From Streptomyces tirandamycinicus (GTDB lineage: Bacteria; Actinomycetota; Actinomycetes; Streptomycetales; Streptomycetaceae): a DNA stretch of 64,000 bases. Position numbers and translations under genes: made by a program. Numbering within the stretch: the stretch's first letter is position 1; the number at the start of each line of letters is the position of its first letter. The notes beneath the pieces were generated by a model. The model ran no database searches, was not told where the DNA came from, and saw only the letters and a program-made list of their open reading frames with translations. Shown here piece after piece: positions 48,458 through 56,109 of this stretch. The DNA is taken from the NCBI RefSeq assembly GCF_003097515.1, contig NZ_CP029188.1:1975001-2039000 (forward strand). Direction: 5' to 3'.

Positions 48458-48769
48458 CTACTCGGTGTGGCCGGCACGGACGGGAACGGCGAGCCGGGCC
48501 CCTCGGCTCCGCGCGACACGGTGCACATCGCGCAGGGACTCCGCGAGGCGGGCGATGACGTAGCGAAGCTGCTCGGGGGTGGCGGAGCGGTCGGACAGCA
48601 GGTCGTCGGTGTGGGCGAGGAGATCGACGGCCATGCCGAGCTGCACGCTCTCGATGTCGTCGGCGAGGCGCGAGACATAGCCGTCACCGTCGCCGATCAG
48701 GTAGCAGGGCTTACCCTCGGCACCGATCCAGGGGAGCAGGCGAAGCGACTCCGTGGTGGGACGGCTCAC
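48458..48769 (-). CDS. Small conserved Streptomyces protein next to the XRE/DUF397 module
   Basis: This is a 103-residue soluble protein (GAEGKPCYLIGDGDGYVSRL near the start, then a long helix region with LARLAES-like heptads). It is coupled to the preceding gene by a GTGA overlap at 48766-48769. Proteins of this type are regularly encoded beside XRE-DUF397 pairs in Streptomyces. The function is unknown. Confidence 0.75.
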   Translation of the reverse strand: MSRPTTESLRLLPWIGAEGKPCYLIGDGDGYVSRLADDIESVQLGMAVDLLAHTDDLLSDRSATPEQLRYVIARLAESLRDVHRVARSRGARLAVPVRAGHTE

Positions 48770-49086
48770 GCCGCTGCCTCCCGTCCGTGGACGACCCGCG
48801 GGCCGATGTCGACGCCGTGGACCGCGAGCCAGAGGGTCCGGTGGCGGGCCCGCCCGCGGAGGGCCTCGGCCTGGCGGCGCTCATGGGCGAGGAGGTAGGG
48901 ACGGACGAGAGGGCTGTCCTCGCCTCGGTAGTACGGGGCGGGGGCGAACGTGGGCCGGGGCGGGCACGGCGGGTGGGTCGCTGGAGTGCGGGGGCCGTCT
49001 GCGCGCGGCAGGCAGAGCCGCGCGGGTGGCGGGGGCCACCAGAGCCGCAGGAGTGGTGCGAGCAGTCGGGCGATGGAGGGCAACAC
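48766..49086 (-). CDS. Small Pro/Arg-rich conserved protein of the XRE/DUF397 module
   Basis: This is a 106-residue basic protein. It opens with a hydrophobic/aromatic segment (SIARLLAPLLRLWWPPPPAR), then a Pro-rich stretch, and ends with a helix and HRTLWLAVHGVDIGPRVVHG. GTG 49086 is chosen because AGGGAG lies 8 bases upstream; longer frames upstream lack support. It lies divergent from the XRE regulator, so the two promoters are back to back in 49087-49287. Confidence 0.7.
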   Translation of the reverse strand: MLPSIARLLAPLLRLWWPPPPARLCLPRADGPRTPATHPPCPPRPTFAPAPYYRGEDSPLVRPYLLAHERRQAEALRGRARHRTLWLAVHGVDIGPRVVHGREAAA

Positions 49087-49287
49087 GTCGTCAACTCCCT
49101 GTTGATTGAGGGCCGCGCCCCTCGCACCGTTCGCGTCGGTCGCGCGGGTCCCGGCGTGCGGCTCCGCCGAGCGAGCCCCAAACCGGGGACTTCGCTCAGT
49201 AGCGATTCCCTCACACCCTGGGACCGGCCGGGCTACCCTGACCAGGGGGTTCGGTGTGACAGAGCGTTTGTCGCAGGGGAGTCGACG

Positions 49288-50082
49288 ATGAGCAACACCT
49301 ACGGGGAATGGCTGAAGGCCCAACGCGAAGTCGCCGGCCTCACCCAACAGGAACTGGCCGACTCCGCGATCATGACCCGTTCACACATCGCCCACATCGA
49401 GGCGGGCCGCCGGGTGCCGTCGAAGGAGGACGCGCGTCGGCTGGACAGGGCGCTGGGCACGGGCGACGTGCTGAGCAGCTTTCTGCCCCGGGGGGACGTG
49501 GCCGTTGCGGACTACTTCGAGGCGGCCAGGCAACTGGAGCAACAGGCGACGGTTATCCAGGAGTTCGCCCTCTCACTCGTACCCGGCATCCTCCAGACGG
49601 AGGGGTACGCACGTGCCGTTCTGGCGCCGGGTGCCACCCCCCGGAGTGAAGAGGAATGTGACAGGCTCCTTGTCACACGCCTGGAGCGAGGGCACGTCCT
49701 CGCCCACCCGGTCACTCCACTGGTCTGCGTCCTCCTGGACGAGGCGGTACTACGTCGGCGAGTCGGGAACAGCAGGATCATGGCGGATCAACTGGACTAC
49801 ATCGTCCGCTTGGCAGAGAGCGAGCGCATCCGCCTGCACGTCCTTCCCTTCGGAGTCGGCTACCACCAACTACTCCAAGGAATGCTGTCGCTGATGATGT
49901 TCGACGACCAGCCTCCGGTCGCCTACGGCGAGGGTGTACTCATGGGCAGGTTGCACGATTCCCCTGCCCTGGTCGAGACGTTGCAGCGCATCTACACTCT
50001 CACCCTGGGCGACGCGCTGCCCCGCAAGGAATCGATCGCCCTCCTGAGAGCGACAGCGAAGGACTACGGGCCACATGACTGA
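49288..50082 (+). CDS. XRE-family regulator with DUF5753 (WhiJ-like)
   Basis: This is a 264-residue protein. The N-terminal HTH (LKAQREVAGLTQQELADSAI, MTRSHIAHIEAGRRVPS) occupies residues 7-60. A DUF5753 sensor-like domain follows (QTEGYARAVL, then HVLPFGVGYHQLLQGMLSLM). It is the WhiJ/AbaA-type regulator that Streptomyces carries in many copies, each beside a DUF397 gene, with roles in development and antibiotic control. Its stop overlaps the next ATG by 8 bases, so the pair is co-translated. Confidence 0.92.
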   Translation: MSNTYGEWLKAQREVAGLTQQELADSAIMTRSHIAHIEAGRRVPSKEDARRLDRALGTGDVLSSFLPRGDVAVADYFEAARQLEQQATVIQEFALSLVPGILQTEGYARAVLAPGATPRSEEECDRLLVTRLERGHVLAHPVTPLVCVLLDEAVLRRRVGNSRIMADQLDYIVRLAESERIRLHVLPFGVGYHQLLQGMLSLMMFDDQPPVAYGEGVLMGRLHDSPALVETLQRIYTLTLGDALPRKESIALLRATAKDYGPHD

Positions 50083-50284
50083 CCGCATCATCCCGAACGC
50101 GGCTGCATCGAGTGGCTGGCGCAAGTCGTCCCACAGCAGTGGGGACGGCGGGAGCTGCGTCGAGGTCTTGGACGGCCACCCCGCCGGCGTCCCCGTCCGC
50201 GACTCCAAGCAACCGCACGGCCCCGCAATCGTGTTCGAGGCCTCCATCTGGTCGCGCTTCGTCGCGACCCTCAAGGACGCCTGA
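50075..50284 (+). CDS. DUF397 protein, partner of the XRE regulator
   Basis: This is a 69-residue protein with the full DUF397 pattern: WRKSSHSSGDGGSCVEV, then VPVRDSKQPHGPAIVF. DUF397 proteins are thought to antagonise or modulate the adjacent WhiJ-like protein, in an antitoxin-like arrangement. It overlaps the XRE gene by 8 bases and is closed by a strong terminator. Confidence 0.93.
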   Translation: MTDRIIPNAAASSGWRKSSHSSGDGGSCVEVLDGHPAGVPVRDSKQPHGPAIVFEASIWSRFVATLKDA

Positions 50285-50301
50285 AGGCTGTCGAACGCCC
50301 C

Positions 50302-50332
50302 AGAGGCCCCGCCGGATCCCGGCGGGGCCTCT
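50302..50332 (+). terminator. Strong terminator after DUF397 gene
   Basis: AGAGGCCCCGCCGG, loop ATC and the exact complement CCGGCGGGGCCTCT form a 14-bp stem 17 bases past the stop. Confidence 0.9.
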
Positions 50333-50364
50333 CATTCATGGCCGGAAGCAGATCGGATCAGGTT

Positions 50365-50661
50365 CTAGGAAGTGACCATTCGATCTACCTCTGGGAGTGA
50401 AGTCGGCGGCGCATCACCATACCAGGCGTATTCAAGCCCGGACAGCATGCCCGATTCAGCCCAGAGGATGATTTCGCCAACAAGCCCACCCTCATCGTCA
50501 ATAACCGTGCAAGCTACCGGCGCAACCCCAGTTGCGATGAGAGCACGCGGCGCGCTATCCGTGACTCGCAGATCAACACTGGCAGAATTGGATCCCCACT
50601 GGGCCACCACTTGAACCCGGCCAAGTTGATGACGGAGCTCTACCGCTCCAAGGAAGTCCAC
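50365..50661 (-). CDS. Orphan immunity-like protein, start possibly damaged
   Basis: This is a 98-residue acidic protein, less GC-rich than its surroundings. Its end (LSGLEYAWYGDAPPTSLPEV) resembles small immunity proteins encoded near Streptomyces polymorphic toxins. GTG 50661 is the only standard start. However, the family-like sequence extends upstream (PKERAVAERILQVDFLG) until a stop 14 codons earlier, with no start codon in that stretch. So the gene may be N-terminally decayed. It lies downstream of the toxin-immunity pair on the same strand. Confidence 0.6.
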   Translation of the reverse strand: MDFLGAVELRHQLGRVQVVAQWGSNSASVDLRVTDSAPRALIATGVAPVACTVIDDEGGLVGEIILWAESGMLSGLEYAWYGDAPPTSLPEVDRMVTS

Positions 50662-50925
50662 TTGCAGAATCCGCTCTGCTACCGCCCGCTCCTTGGGCGT
50701 TCAGTGGGCGCGGTTCAACGGGAACCCGCACCTACCCACCTCCAGGGAACTTATCCGGGTTGAACGCCGTGCCGATTCTTAACGTTTCGAGTCCGGCGGC
50801 GCCTCTGACTTCAATCTCCATTCGGTCGCGGCATCCATGCCGGTCACAAATGCAGCCACTTCGGTGCGTATGTGAGATTTGAACACGGACCGCGATCAGC
50901 CGAAAAGGATGCGCGTCGAAGAGAC
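50662..50925. other. Less GC-rich gap within the toxin island
   Basis: No full gene is seen. A 29-codon minus-strand frame (50732-50821) ends in LRIGTAFNPDKFPGGG, which looks like the tail of a toxin or effector domain. It may be debris of an older toxin cassette, but this is speculative. Confidence 0.4.
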
Positions 50926-51186
50926 TCAGTCTGCCATCCGTTCCAGGATGAGATCGATCTCGGATTCGATCTCTTGGTCAGCGGTAAGGTGGACATGCAT
51001 CCCATTACTCACGCCGTCCTGCGCAAGCGTAAGAAGGTGTCGCGCCAATGAAGTCAGCCCCGCACGGTTGGCCTTAATGAGCACTTCCGATCGAGTCACA
51101 GAGACCGTGATCTCGAACCCCTCATCCCAAGAGAAGCGCAGCCCTTCATCAGGCTGGTAATCGGGGGTGACAATCACTTGCTCCAT
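50926..51186 (-). CDS. Imm32-like immunity protein
   Basis: This is an 86-residue cytosolic protein. The C-terminal half (IKANRAGLTSLARHLLTLAQ, then HVHLTADQEIESEIDLILE) follows the pattern I know for immunity family Imm32. It starts 85 bases after the stop of the giant polymorphic toxin on the same strand, the classic place for the cognate immunity gene. It should protect the producer and siblings by binding the C-terminal toxin domain. Its base composition is AT-richer than the flanks, as is common in exchanged cassettes. Confidence 0.75.
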   Translation of the reverse strand: MEQVIVTPDYQPDEGLRFSWDEGFEITVSVTRSEVLIKANRAGLTSLARHLLTLAQDGVSNGMHVHLTADQEIESEIDLILERMAD

Positions 51187-51271
51187 CGACTGCTCCTAAC
51201 TTACTGACTAGTGGCTATGCCGCCCGAGGCGAACATTAACCCTCTCGGGCAGTAAAGCCAATAGAGTTGCG

Positions 51272-54200
51272 CTACTCGAGATAGATGTGTCGATTCTCGA
51301 CTACCATCATTTTTCCAGGCTTCTTCGGGTTGGGGGCGAGTCGCTCAAAATTCATGTGCGGGCCGCCGCCATGTTGCCCAGTGATATCTGATTCACCCAT
51401 TCTTGCAACACGTGTACCGTCCCTCGAAACGTACCGCCCGCTACCCGGAACGGTCTCCTTGTATCCAGAACCAAGCCACTTCTGTGCCGAATCGAGCGCA
51501 TCGTTCGTCGGTATGCGGGTTCCGTCCACCGGGTGGCCATCGCCGTCGTACTTACGCACCGAGGTCCACGGACAATTTGAGTTGTGAACGAGGACGGGCG
51601 TCTGCTCCGCCAGCACATAGTACGTGTGGAGGTCGTTGACGGTGAGGTTGTAGGCGGGGGCGAGCCCGGTCCAGTGCCGGACAGAGTTGATCCGTGCCGC
51701 GCCGCCATCGGGGGTGCGGAGGGTGTCCTCGGGGGTGAGGTTGGCGGCGTTCTTCCATTTCTGGTCGTTTTCGGCCCAGAAGGGGTGGTGGCCGGTCGCC
51801 GTGAGGGAGCCGCCACCGTTGGCCTGGTCGAGGGTGATGCTGGTGAAGTCGCGATCGTCGGGGGTGTAGATCGTCGCGTCGACGCGGCGCGGGCCGGTCG
51901 TCCCTGTTCCGGGGTCGGTGGCAACGACCTGATCGCCGACCTTGATCTGCTCGATCGGGCGGGTGGTGCCGTCGCCCATGAGGACTCGGGTTCCGGCTGG
52001 GAAGCTGTCCCCGGCAGCCTCACGGACGCACGCGATCACTTCCTTGCCCCGGCGGGTTCCCGTGGCGGCGTCCTCGACGGCGTCAACACCCTTCTTGATG
52101 ATCTTGAGCTTGCCGGCGGGGGTGACGGCGACGACTGCCATGGCGCAGTCGCCCCAGGAGGGGTTCTTGACGCACTTCTCGATGTCGGCGCCGCCCACGA
52201 GTTCCCATACGAGGTCGTCGAGGCCGAAGGCGTCGCTTTCCTCGCAGGGGTTGGGGTGGGCGTAGCCCGCGACCATGGTGTATCCGCAGGCTCCGGGTTC
52301 CTTCTTCTTCCGGGCTTCCTCGGCCTTCCGGGCTTCTTCGGCCTTGCGCTTGGCTTCGGCGATTTCCGCCTCACGCTTGCGCTTGACGTCCGTCCATGCC
52401 TGGCTCGCGGCAGCAGCAGCTTCCGCCTGGCTCTTGCCGGCTGCGATCGCGGAGTAGCGGGCGTTCTCTGCTGATGTGCTGGCTTCTCTGGCGGATTGGC
52501 GGGCGTATGCGGCGGAGAAGGCTGCTTGTGCGGCGGAGGCTTCGGCGGCGTCGGCGTCGCGGTTGGCGGCGTCGGCGGCGTTGCGTGCGGTGGTGGCGGA
52601 CTTGCGTGCCTGGTCGGCGCTGACCGCGGCGGCGTCGGCGGACTTCTTGGCCGCGGCGGCGTAGCCATTGGCCGCAGCAACGGACTTCTTGGCTTCGCCG
52701 GCGGCGGTGGCCGCCTCGGTGGCGGCCTTGTTGGCCTTGGCAGCGGCCTCGGCGGCGCGCCAGCGGTTGGCCTGGGCGTTGGCGGCGATGATCTCGCCTT
52801 CGGCGAGGAGGCGTCCGATCTGGGCGCGGTGGGTGGCGGTGAGGTCGTCCTTGCGGGCGGCGGTGTACTGGCCGACGGCTATGAACTCGTGGAGCTTGCC
52901 CGGGGGGCCTGCCAAGGCCGCCTTGGCCGCCGCCTTGACCTCTTCGCCTCCGCCGTTCACGAGCTTGGAGGCGATGACCTCTTCATCGGTCACGCGGGCG
53001 GTGTACTGGCCGACTTCCATGAAGGCGGCCAGGGCCTTGCCACTGCCGTCCTTCAGGGCGATCTTGGACGCGTCCTTGACACTGATCCCGCCGAAGTTGT
53101 TGACCTTGGACACGGCGACGGCGAGGTCGGTCTCGGCGACGGTGTACTGGCCGTCGGCGTAGAAGTCGGCGATCTGCTCCGCGGTGCCCTTGAGCGCTGC
53201 CGCGGCACCCTCCCGCACCGACGGGTAGGGACTGTCCATGCTCAGCTGGAGGACCCTGTCACGCGTCTCCTCGGCGGCGGCGTTCCCCCAGCCGCTGCGC
53301 AGGTACTCCAGAACATCTGTGTCCGTACCCCTCAGCGCGTCGGCGGCGGCTTGCTGGTGCCAGGGGCCGCGGAGTTCGAGGGCGTCCAGGGCGAGCTTGC
53401 GGCCCTTGGCCGCGGTGGCCGTGACATCGGCGTCCGGCGTGGCCGCCTCGACGGCGAGAACCTCCGCCCTGCCGTCCAGGGCGCGTGCCTGGTCGATGAC
53501 ACTCTGGGTGGCGGAGACCAGTTGGTCGTTCTGAGCCTTCTCGGTGCGGGCTCGCTCCAGAGCGGCTTCGCCGCGGGAGGCGAGTTCCTCGGTCTCGACG
53601 TCCAGGGCGACCTGGTGGACCTGCTTGGCGGTACTGACCGCGGTGGTGGCCGTGTCTGCGGCGGTCTTCGCAGCCTCGGCCCACTTGCGGGAGTCCGCCG
53701 CGGCGGACGCGCTCTGCCCTGCGTACTTCGCTGCGAGGTCGGCGGCGTCGGCGGCCTTCTCGGCGTGTCCGGCGGCGGAGTTCGCCGCGTCGCGGGCCGC
53801 ATATGCCTGCTGGGCAGCGCGCTGGGCTAGCGCGGTGGCGTTGTTGGCGGCCCGGTTGGCGGCGTTGGCGTGGCGGCGCGCTTCGGCGGCGGCGTTGCGG
53901 GCCTCTGCGGAGTGGACACCGGCGGCCTCGGCATGCCGGTTGGCTTCCTCGGCGGAGTCGGCGGCGGCGTTCGCGTTCGCGCCCGCGCTGCGGGAGGCTG
54001 CCGCGGCGACACCGGCGGCGGCGGATGCCTTGGCCGCCTGATCGACGGCGGCAGCCGCGGTGCGGGCCAGCGCGGCGGCCTTGCGGGCGGCGATCGCATT
54101 CTTCTTGGCCGTGTCGGCCTGGCTCGCGTTGCCGGCCGCGGCGATCGCCGAGTTGTAGGCGTTGTTGGCCGCGTTCGCTGCTGCTGCGGCGGCGTTCGCG

Positions 54201-55228
54201 GTCTGCGCCGCGGCGAGCGCGGCGATCCGGGCGGCCCGGTTTGCGGCGTTGGCCGCGCCGATCGCCGTCTGGGCGGCAGCGGCGGCGGCGCGTGCTGATG
54301 CGGCGGCCTGCTTGGCCTTGTAGGCCGCACGGACGGAGTCCTTGCGCGCCGCCTCGGTCTCCCGGGCGGCCTTCGCCGCGGCCTCCTTGGCCAGCTCCGA
54401 AGCGGCGATCGCGCGAGCGGACGCCTCCTCGGACTTCTTCGTGGCGGCCTCCGCCTGCAGCCCTGCCTGCTCGGCCTGCTCGGTGAGCTGCTCGATGGTG
54501 GCGTGTTCCTGGTCGCGGTTGCGGGCGACGAACTGCCCGACGGCCAGGAACTCGGCGATGTCCTCCGGCGTGCCCTTCAGCGCCGCCTTTCCGGCGGCCT
54601 TCATGTTCGGGCCACCGAAGTTGATCAGTTTGGAGACCTCGACCTCGTTGTCGGTCTCCCGCTCCTTGTACTGACCGGACTCGAGGAATTCCTTGACCGC
54701 CTCGGGCCCGGCTTTCAGCGCGGCCTTGCCCGCTTCCCTTACGCCGACGCCGCCGAAGTTGATGACACGGGACGCCTCGACCTCCCGGTCCTCCTCCAAG
54801 GGCTTCTGCCAGCCACTGCGCAGAAACGCCTGCAACTCCTCCGGGGTGCCCTTCAGCGCCTTCTTCGTGGCCTCGCGTACGGCCACGCCGCCGACGTTGT
54901 AGATCCGGCTCGCGTCGACATAGTCGTCGTCGTACTCGATCGCGGGCGCCTCGTCCAGGAACTTCCGAACGTCGTCGTCCGAACCAAGCAGCGCCCGCTC
55001 CGCCGCCTCCCGGATCCCCGCCCCGCCCGTCTGCCAGTAATGAACAGCCAGGTACCGGCCGAACGAGCCCTCAAGCCGTTCCTCCTGCGCGTACGCCGGG
55101 GTGGCCCCCAGCAAGCCCGCACCCATCACCACGGGGAGGACGACGCCGCAGACGCCCCTGCGTACTCCTCTCCCTATGCGAGATGACATCCCGGAATTCG
55201 GCATTCCGGAGGTTGTTCGCCGTTTCAT
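51272..55228 (-). CDS. Exported polymorphic toxin with ALF repeats, Ala-rich coils, HINT and C-terminal toxin
   Basis: This is a 1318-residue protein. A Sec signal (cleavage after ATPAYA, residue 47) leads to four ALF-type repeats (about 50-240; e.g. NFGGVGVREAGKAALKAGPE). A long Ala-rich helical stretch follows (about 245-600), then four more ALF repeats and a second Ala-rich coil. A pretoxin HINT domain begins SFPAGTRVLMGDGTTRPIEQ (about residue 1075) and ends TPVLVHN. The last ~100 residues are the toxin (DGTRVARMGESDITGQHGGG, then MMVVENRHIYLE), with conserved-looking His and Glu/Asn positions but no family I can name. HINT probably releases it by self-cleavage. ATG 55228 has GAGGGG 6 bases upstream. 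An Imm32-like gene follows. Confidence 0.88.
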   Translation of the reverse strand: MKRRTTSGMPNSGMSSRIGRGVRRGVCGVVLPVVMGAGLLGATPAYAQEERLEGSFGRYLAVHYWQTGGAGIREAAERALLGSDDDVRKFLDEAPAIEYDDDYVDASRIYNVGGVAVREATKKALKGTPEELQAFLRSGWQKPLEEDREVEASRVINFGGVGVREAGKAALKAGPEAVKEFLESGQYKERETDNEVEVSKLINFGGPNMKAAGKAALKGTPEDIAEFLAVGQFVARNRDQEHATIEQLTEQAEQAGLQAEAATKKSEEASARAIAASELAKEAAAKAARETEAARKDSVRAAYKAKQAAASARAAAAAAQTAIGAANAANRAARIAALAAAQTANAAAAAANAANNAYNSAIAAAGNASQADTAKKNAIAARKAAALARTAAAAVDQAAKASAAAGVAAAASRSAGANANAAADSAEEANRHAEAAGVHSAEARNAAAEARRHANAANRAANNATALAQRAAQQAYAARDAANSAAGHAEKAADAADLAAKYAGQSASAAADSRKWAEAAKTAADTATTAVSTAKQVHQVALDVETEELASRGEAALERARTEKAQNDQLVSATQSVIDQARALDGRAEVLAVEAATPDADVTATAAKGRKLALDALELRGPWHQQAAADALRGTDTDVLEYLRSGWGNAAAEETRDRVLQLSMDSPYPSVREGAAAALKGTAEQIADFYADGQYTVAETDLAVAVSKVNNFGGISVKDASKIALKDGSGKALAAFMEVGQYTARVTDEEVIASKLVNGGGEEVKAAAKAALAGPPGKLHEFIAVGQYTAARKDDLTATHRAQIGRLLAEGEIIAANAQANRWRAAEAAAKANKAATEAATAAGEAKKSVAAANGYAAAAKKSADAAAVSADQARKSATTARNAADAANRDADAAEASAAQAAFSAAYARQSAREASTSAENARYSAIAAGKSQAEAAAAASQAWTDVKRKREAEIAEAKRKAEEARKAEEARKKKEPGACGYTMVAGYAHPNPCEESDAFGLDDLVWELVGGADIEKCVKNPSWGDCAMAVVAVTPAGKLKIIKKGVDAVEDAATGTRRGKEVIACVREAAGDSFPAGTRVLMGDGTTRPIEQIKVGDQVVATDPGTGTTGPRRVDATIYTPDDRDFTSITLDQANGGGSLTATGHHPFWAENDQKWKNAANLTPEDTLRTPDGGAARINSVRHWTGLAPAYNLTVNDLHTYYVLAEQTPVLVHNSNCPWTSVRKYDGDGHPVDGTRIPTNDALDSAQKWLGSGYKETVPGSGRYVSRDGTRVARMGESDITGQHGGGPHMNFERLAPNPKKPGKMMVVENRHIYLE

Positions 55229-55497
55229 CGGCACCCCTCGTTCGACCTTCAACTTCGAGCATGCGCACGACAGACCCACACCCCGGGGGTCAACCGGGCG
55301 TGCTTGTCGTGTGGAAGCGGTGGCCAAAAGGGTGAACGGCGTTTCACGTCACCACAGTTGAGAATCCCCCGAGCCCCCCGAATGCCCACACCTCCCGAAG
55401 GGGTCCGTGTGTGCGCACGGAGCACTCTACATCTGATTTACTCTTGGGTAACTTGCGTGGGGGATTTCACGCATTCCACTGACCAACAGGGGGAACC

Positions 55498-56001
55498 ATG
55501 GCGATCTCGCGGGCCCGCGCGGCGCTCTTCACCACTCTCACCGCCGCGACCGTAGCCGTCGCCGGTATCGCAATGTTCGGCGTGGCGAACGCCGCTCCGC
55601 AGGACGGCGGGACACCCTCCGCCACGGAGCTGCCCTACGCCGTGGAGGACTTCACCCACCCCGGTGCCGCGCAGATCCAGCAGGACCAGCAGATCGTCCT
55701 GAAGCGCGGCGACGGCCACATCACCCTGGTGCCCTGTGAGGGCACCACCGACATCACGGTGAAGTCGCGTACCGGCAAGAAGAGCTACTGCTTCGACGTC
55801 AGCGCCAAGCAGGGCTACCTCACCCTCGAACTGCCCGACGCATTCGGCATCTGGACCGAGGCGTACCCGGTGACGGCCACCATCACCGCCGGCAACGAGG
55901 AGACCGTCGTCCGTGCGGCGGCCAACGACTACCAGCCCATCGGGGAGGCCGGGGACAACGGCGAGCGCTCCGTCCTGGTCGAGCTCCGCGTCACCGGCTG
56001 A
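55498..56001 (+). CDS. Small secreted protein of unknown function
   Basis: This is a 167-residue precursor with a clear signal peptide (RARAALFTTLTAATVAVAGI to ANA). The mature beta-rich domain (~135 residues) has two cysteines (VPCEGTTD and SYCFDV) likely forming one disulfide. GGGGGA lies just before ATG 55498. It precedes the pseudoprotease gene by about 110 bases on the same strand and may be co-expressed. I do not recognise the family. Confidence 0.8.
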   Translation: MAISRARAALFTTLTAATVAVAGIAMFGVANAAPQDGGTPSATELPYAVEDFTHPGAAQIQQDQQIVLKRGDGHITLVPCEGTTDITVKSRTGKKSYCFDVSAKQGYLTLELPDAFGIWTEAYPVTATITAGNEETVVRAAANDYQPIGEAGDNGERSVLVELRVTG

Positions 56002-56109
56002 CCTCCGGCCGCCGGCTCACAAGACCCTTCCGCAGCCCGGCAGGCAGATGTGCCGCACGCCGTCCGCGCCGCGTTGCTCGGTGCCTGACACCACGTCCGG
56101 CGCCCCGTC

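Noticed and set aside
52496..53830. 444-codon Gly-rich + strand frame inside the toxin gene
   Set aside because: It is an antisense shadow of the Ala-rich coil; the reverse complement of Ala codons gives Gly/Arg/Val-rich frames.
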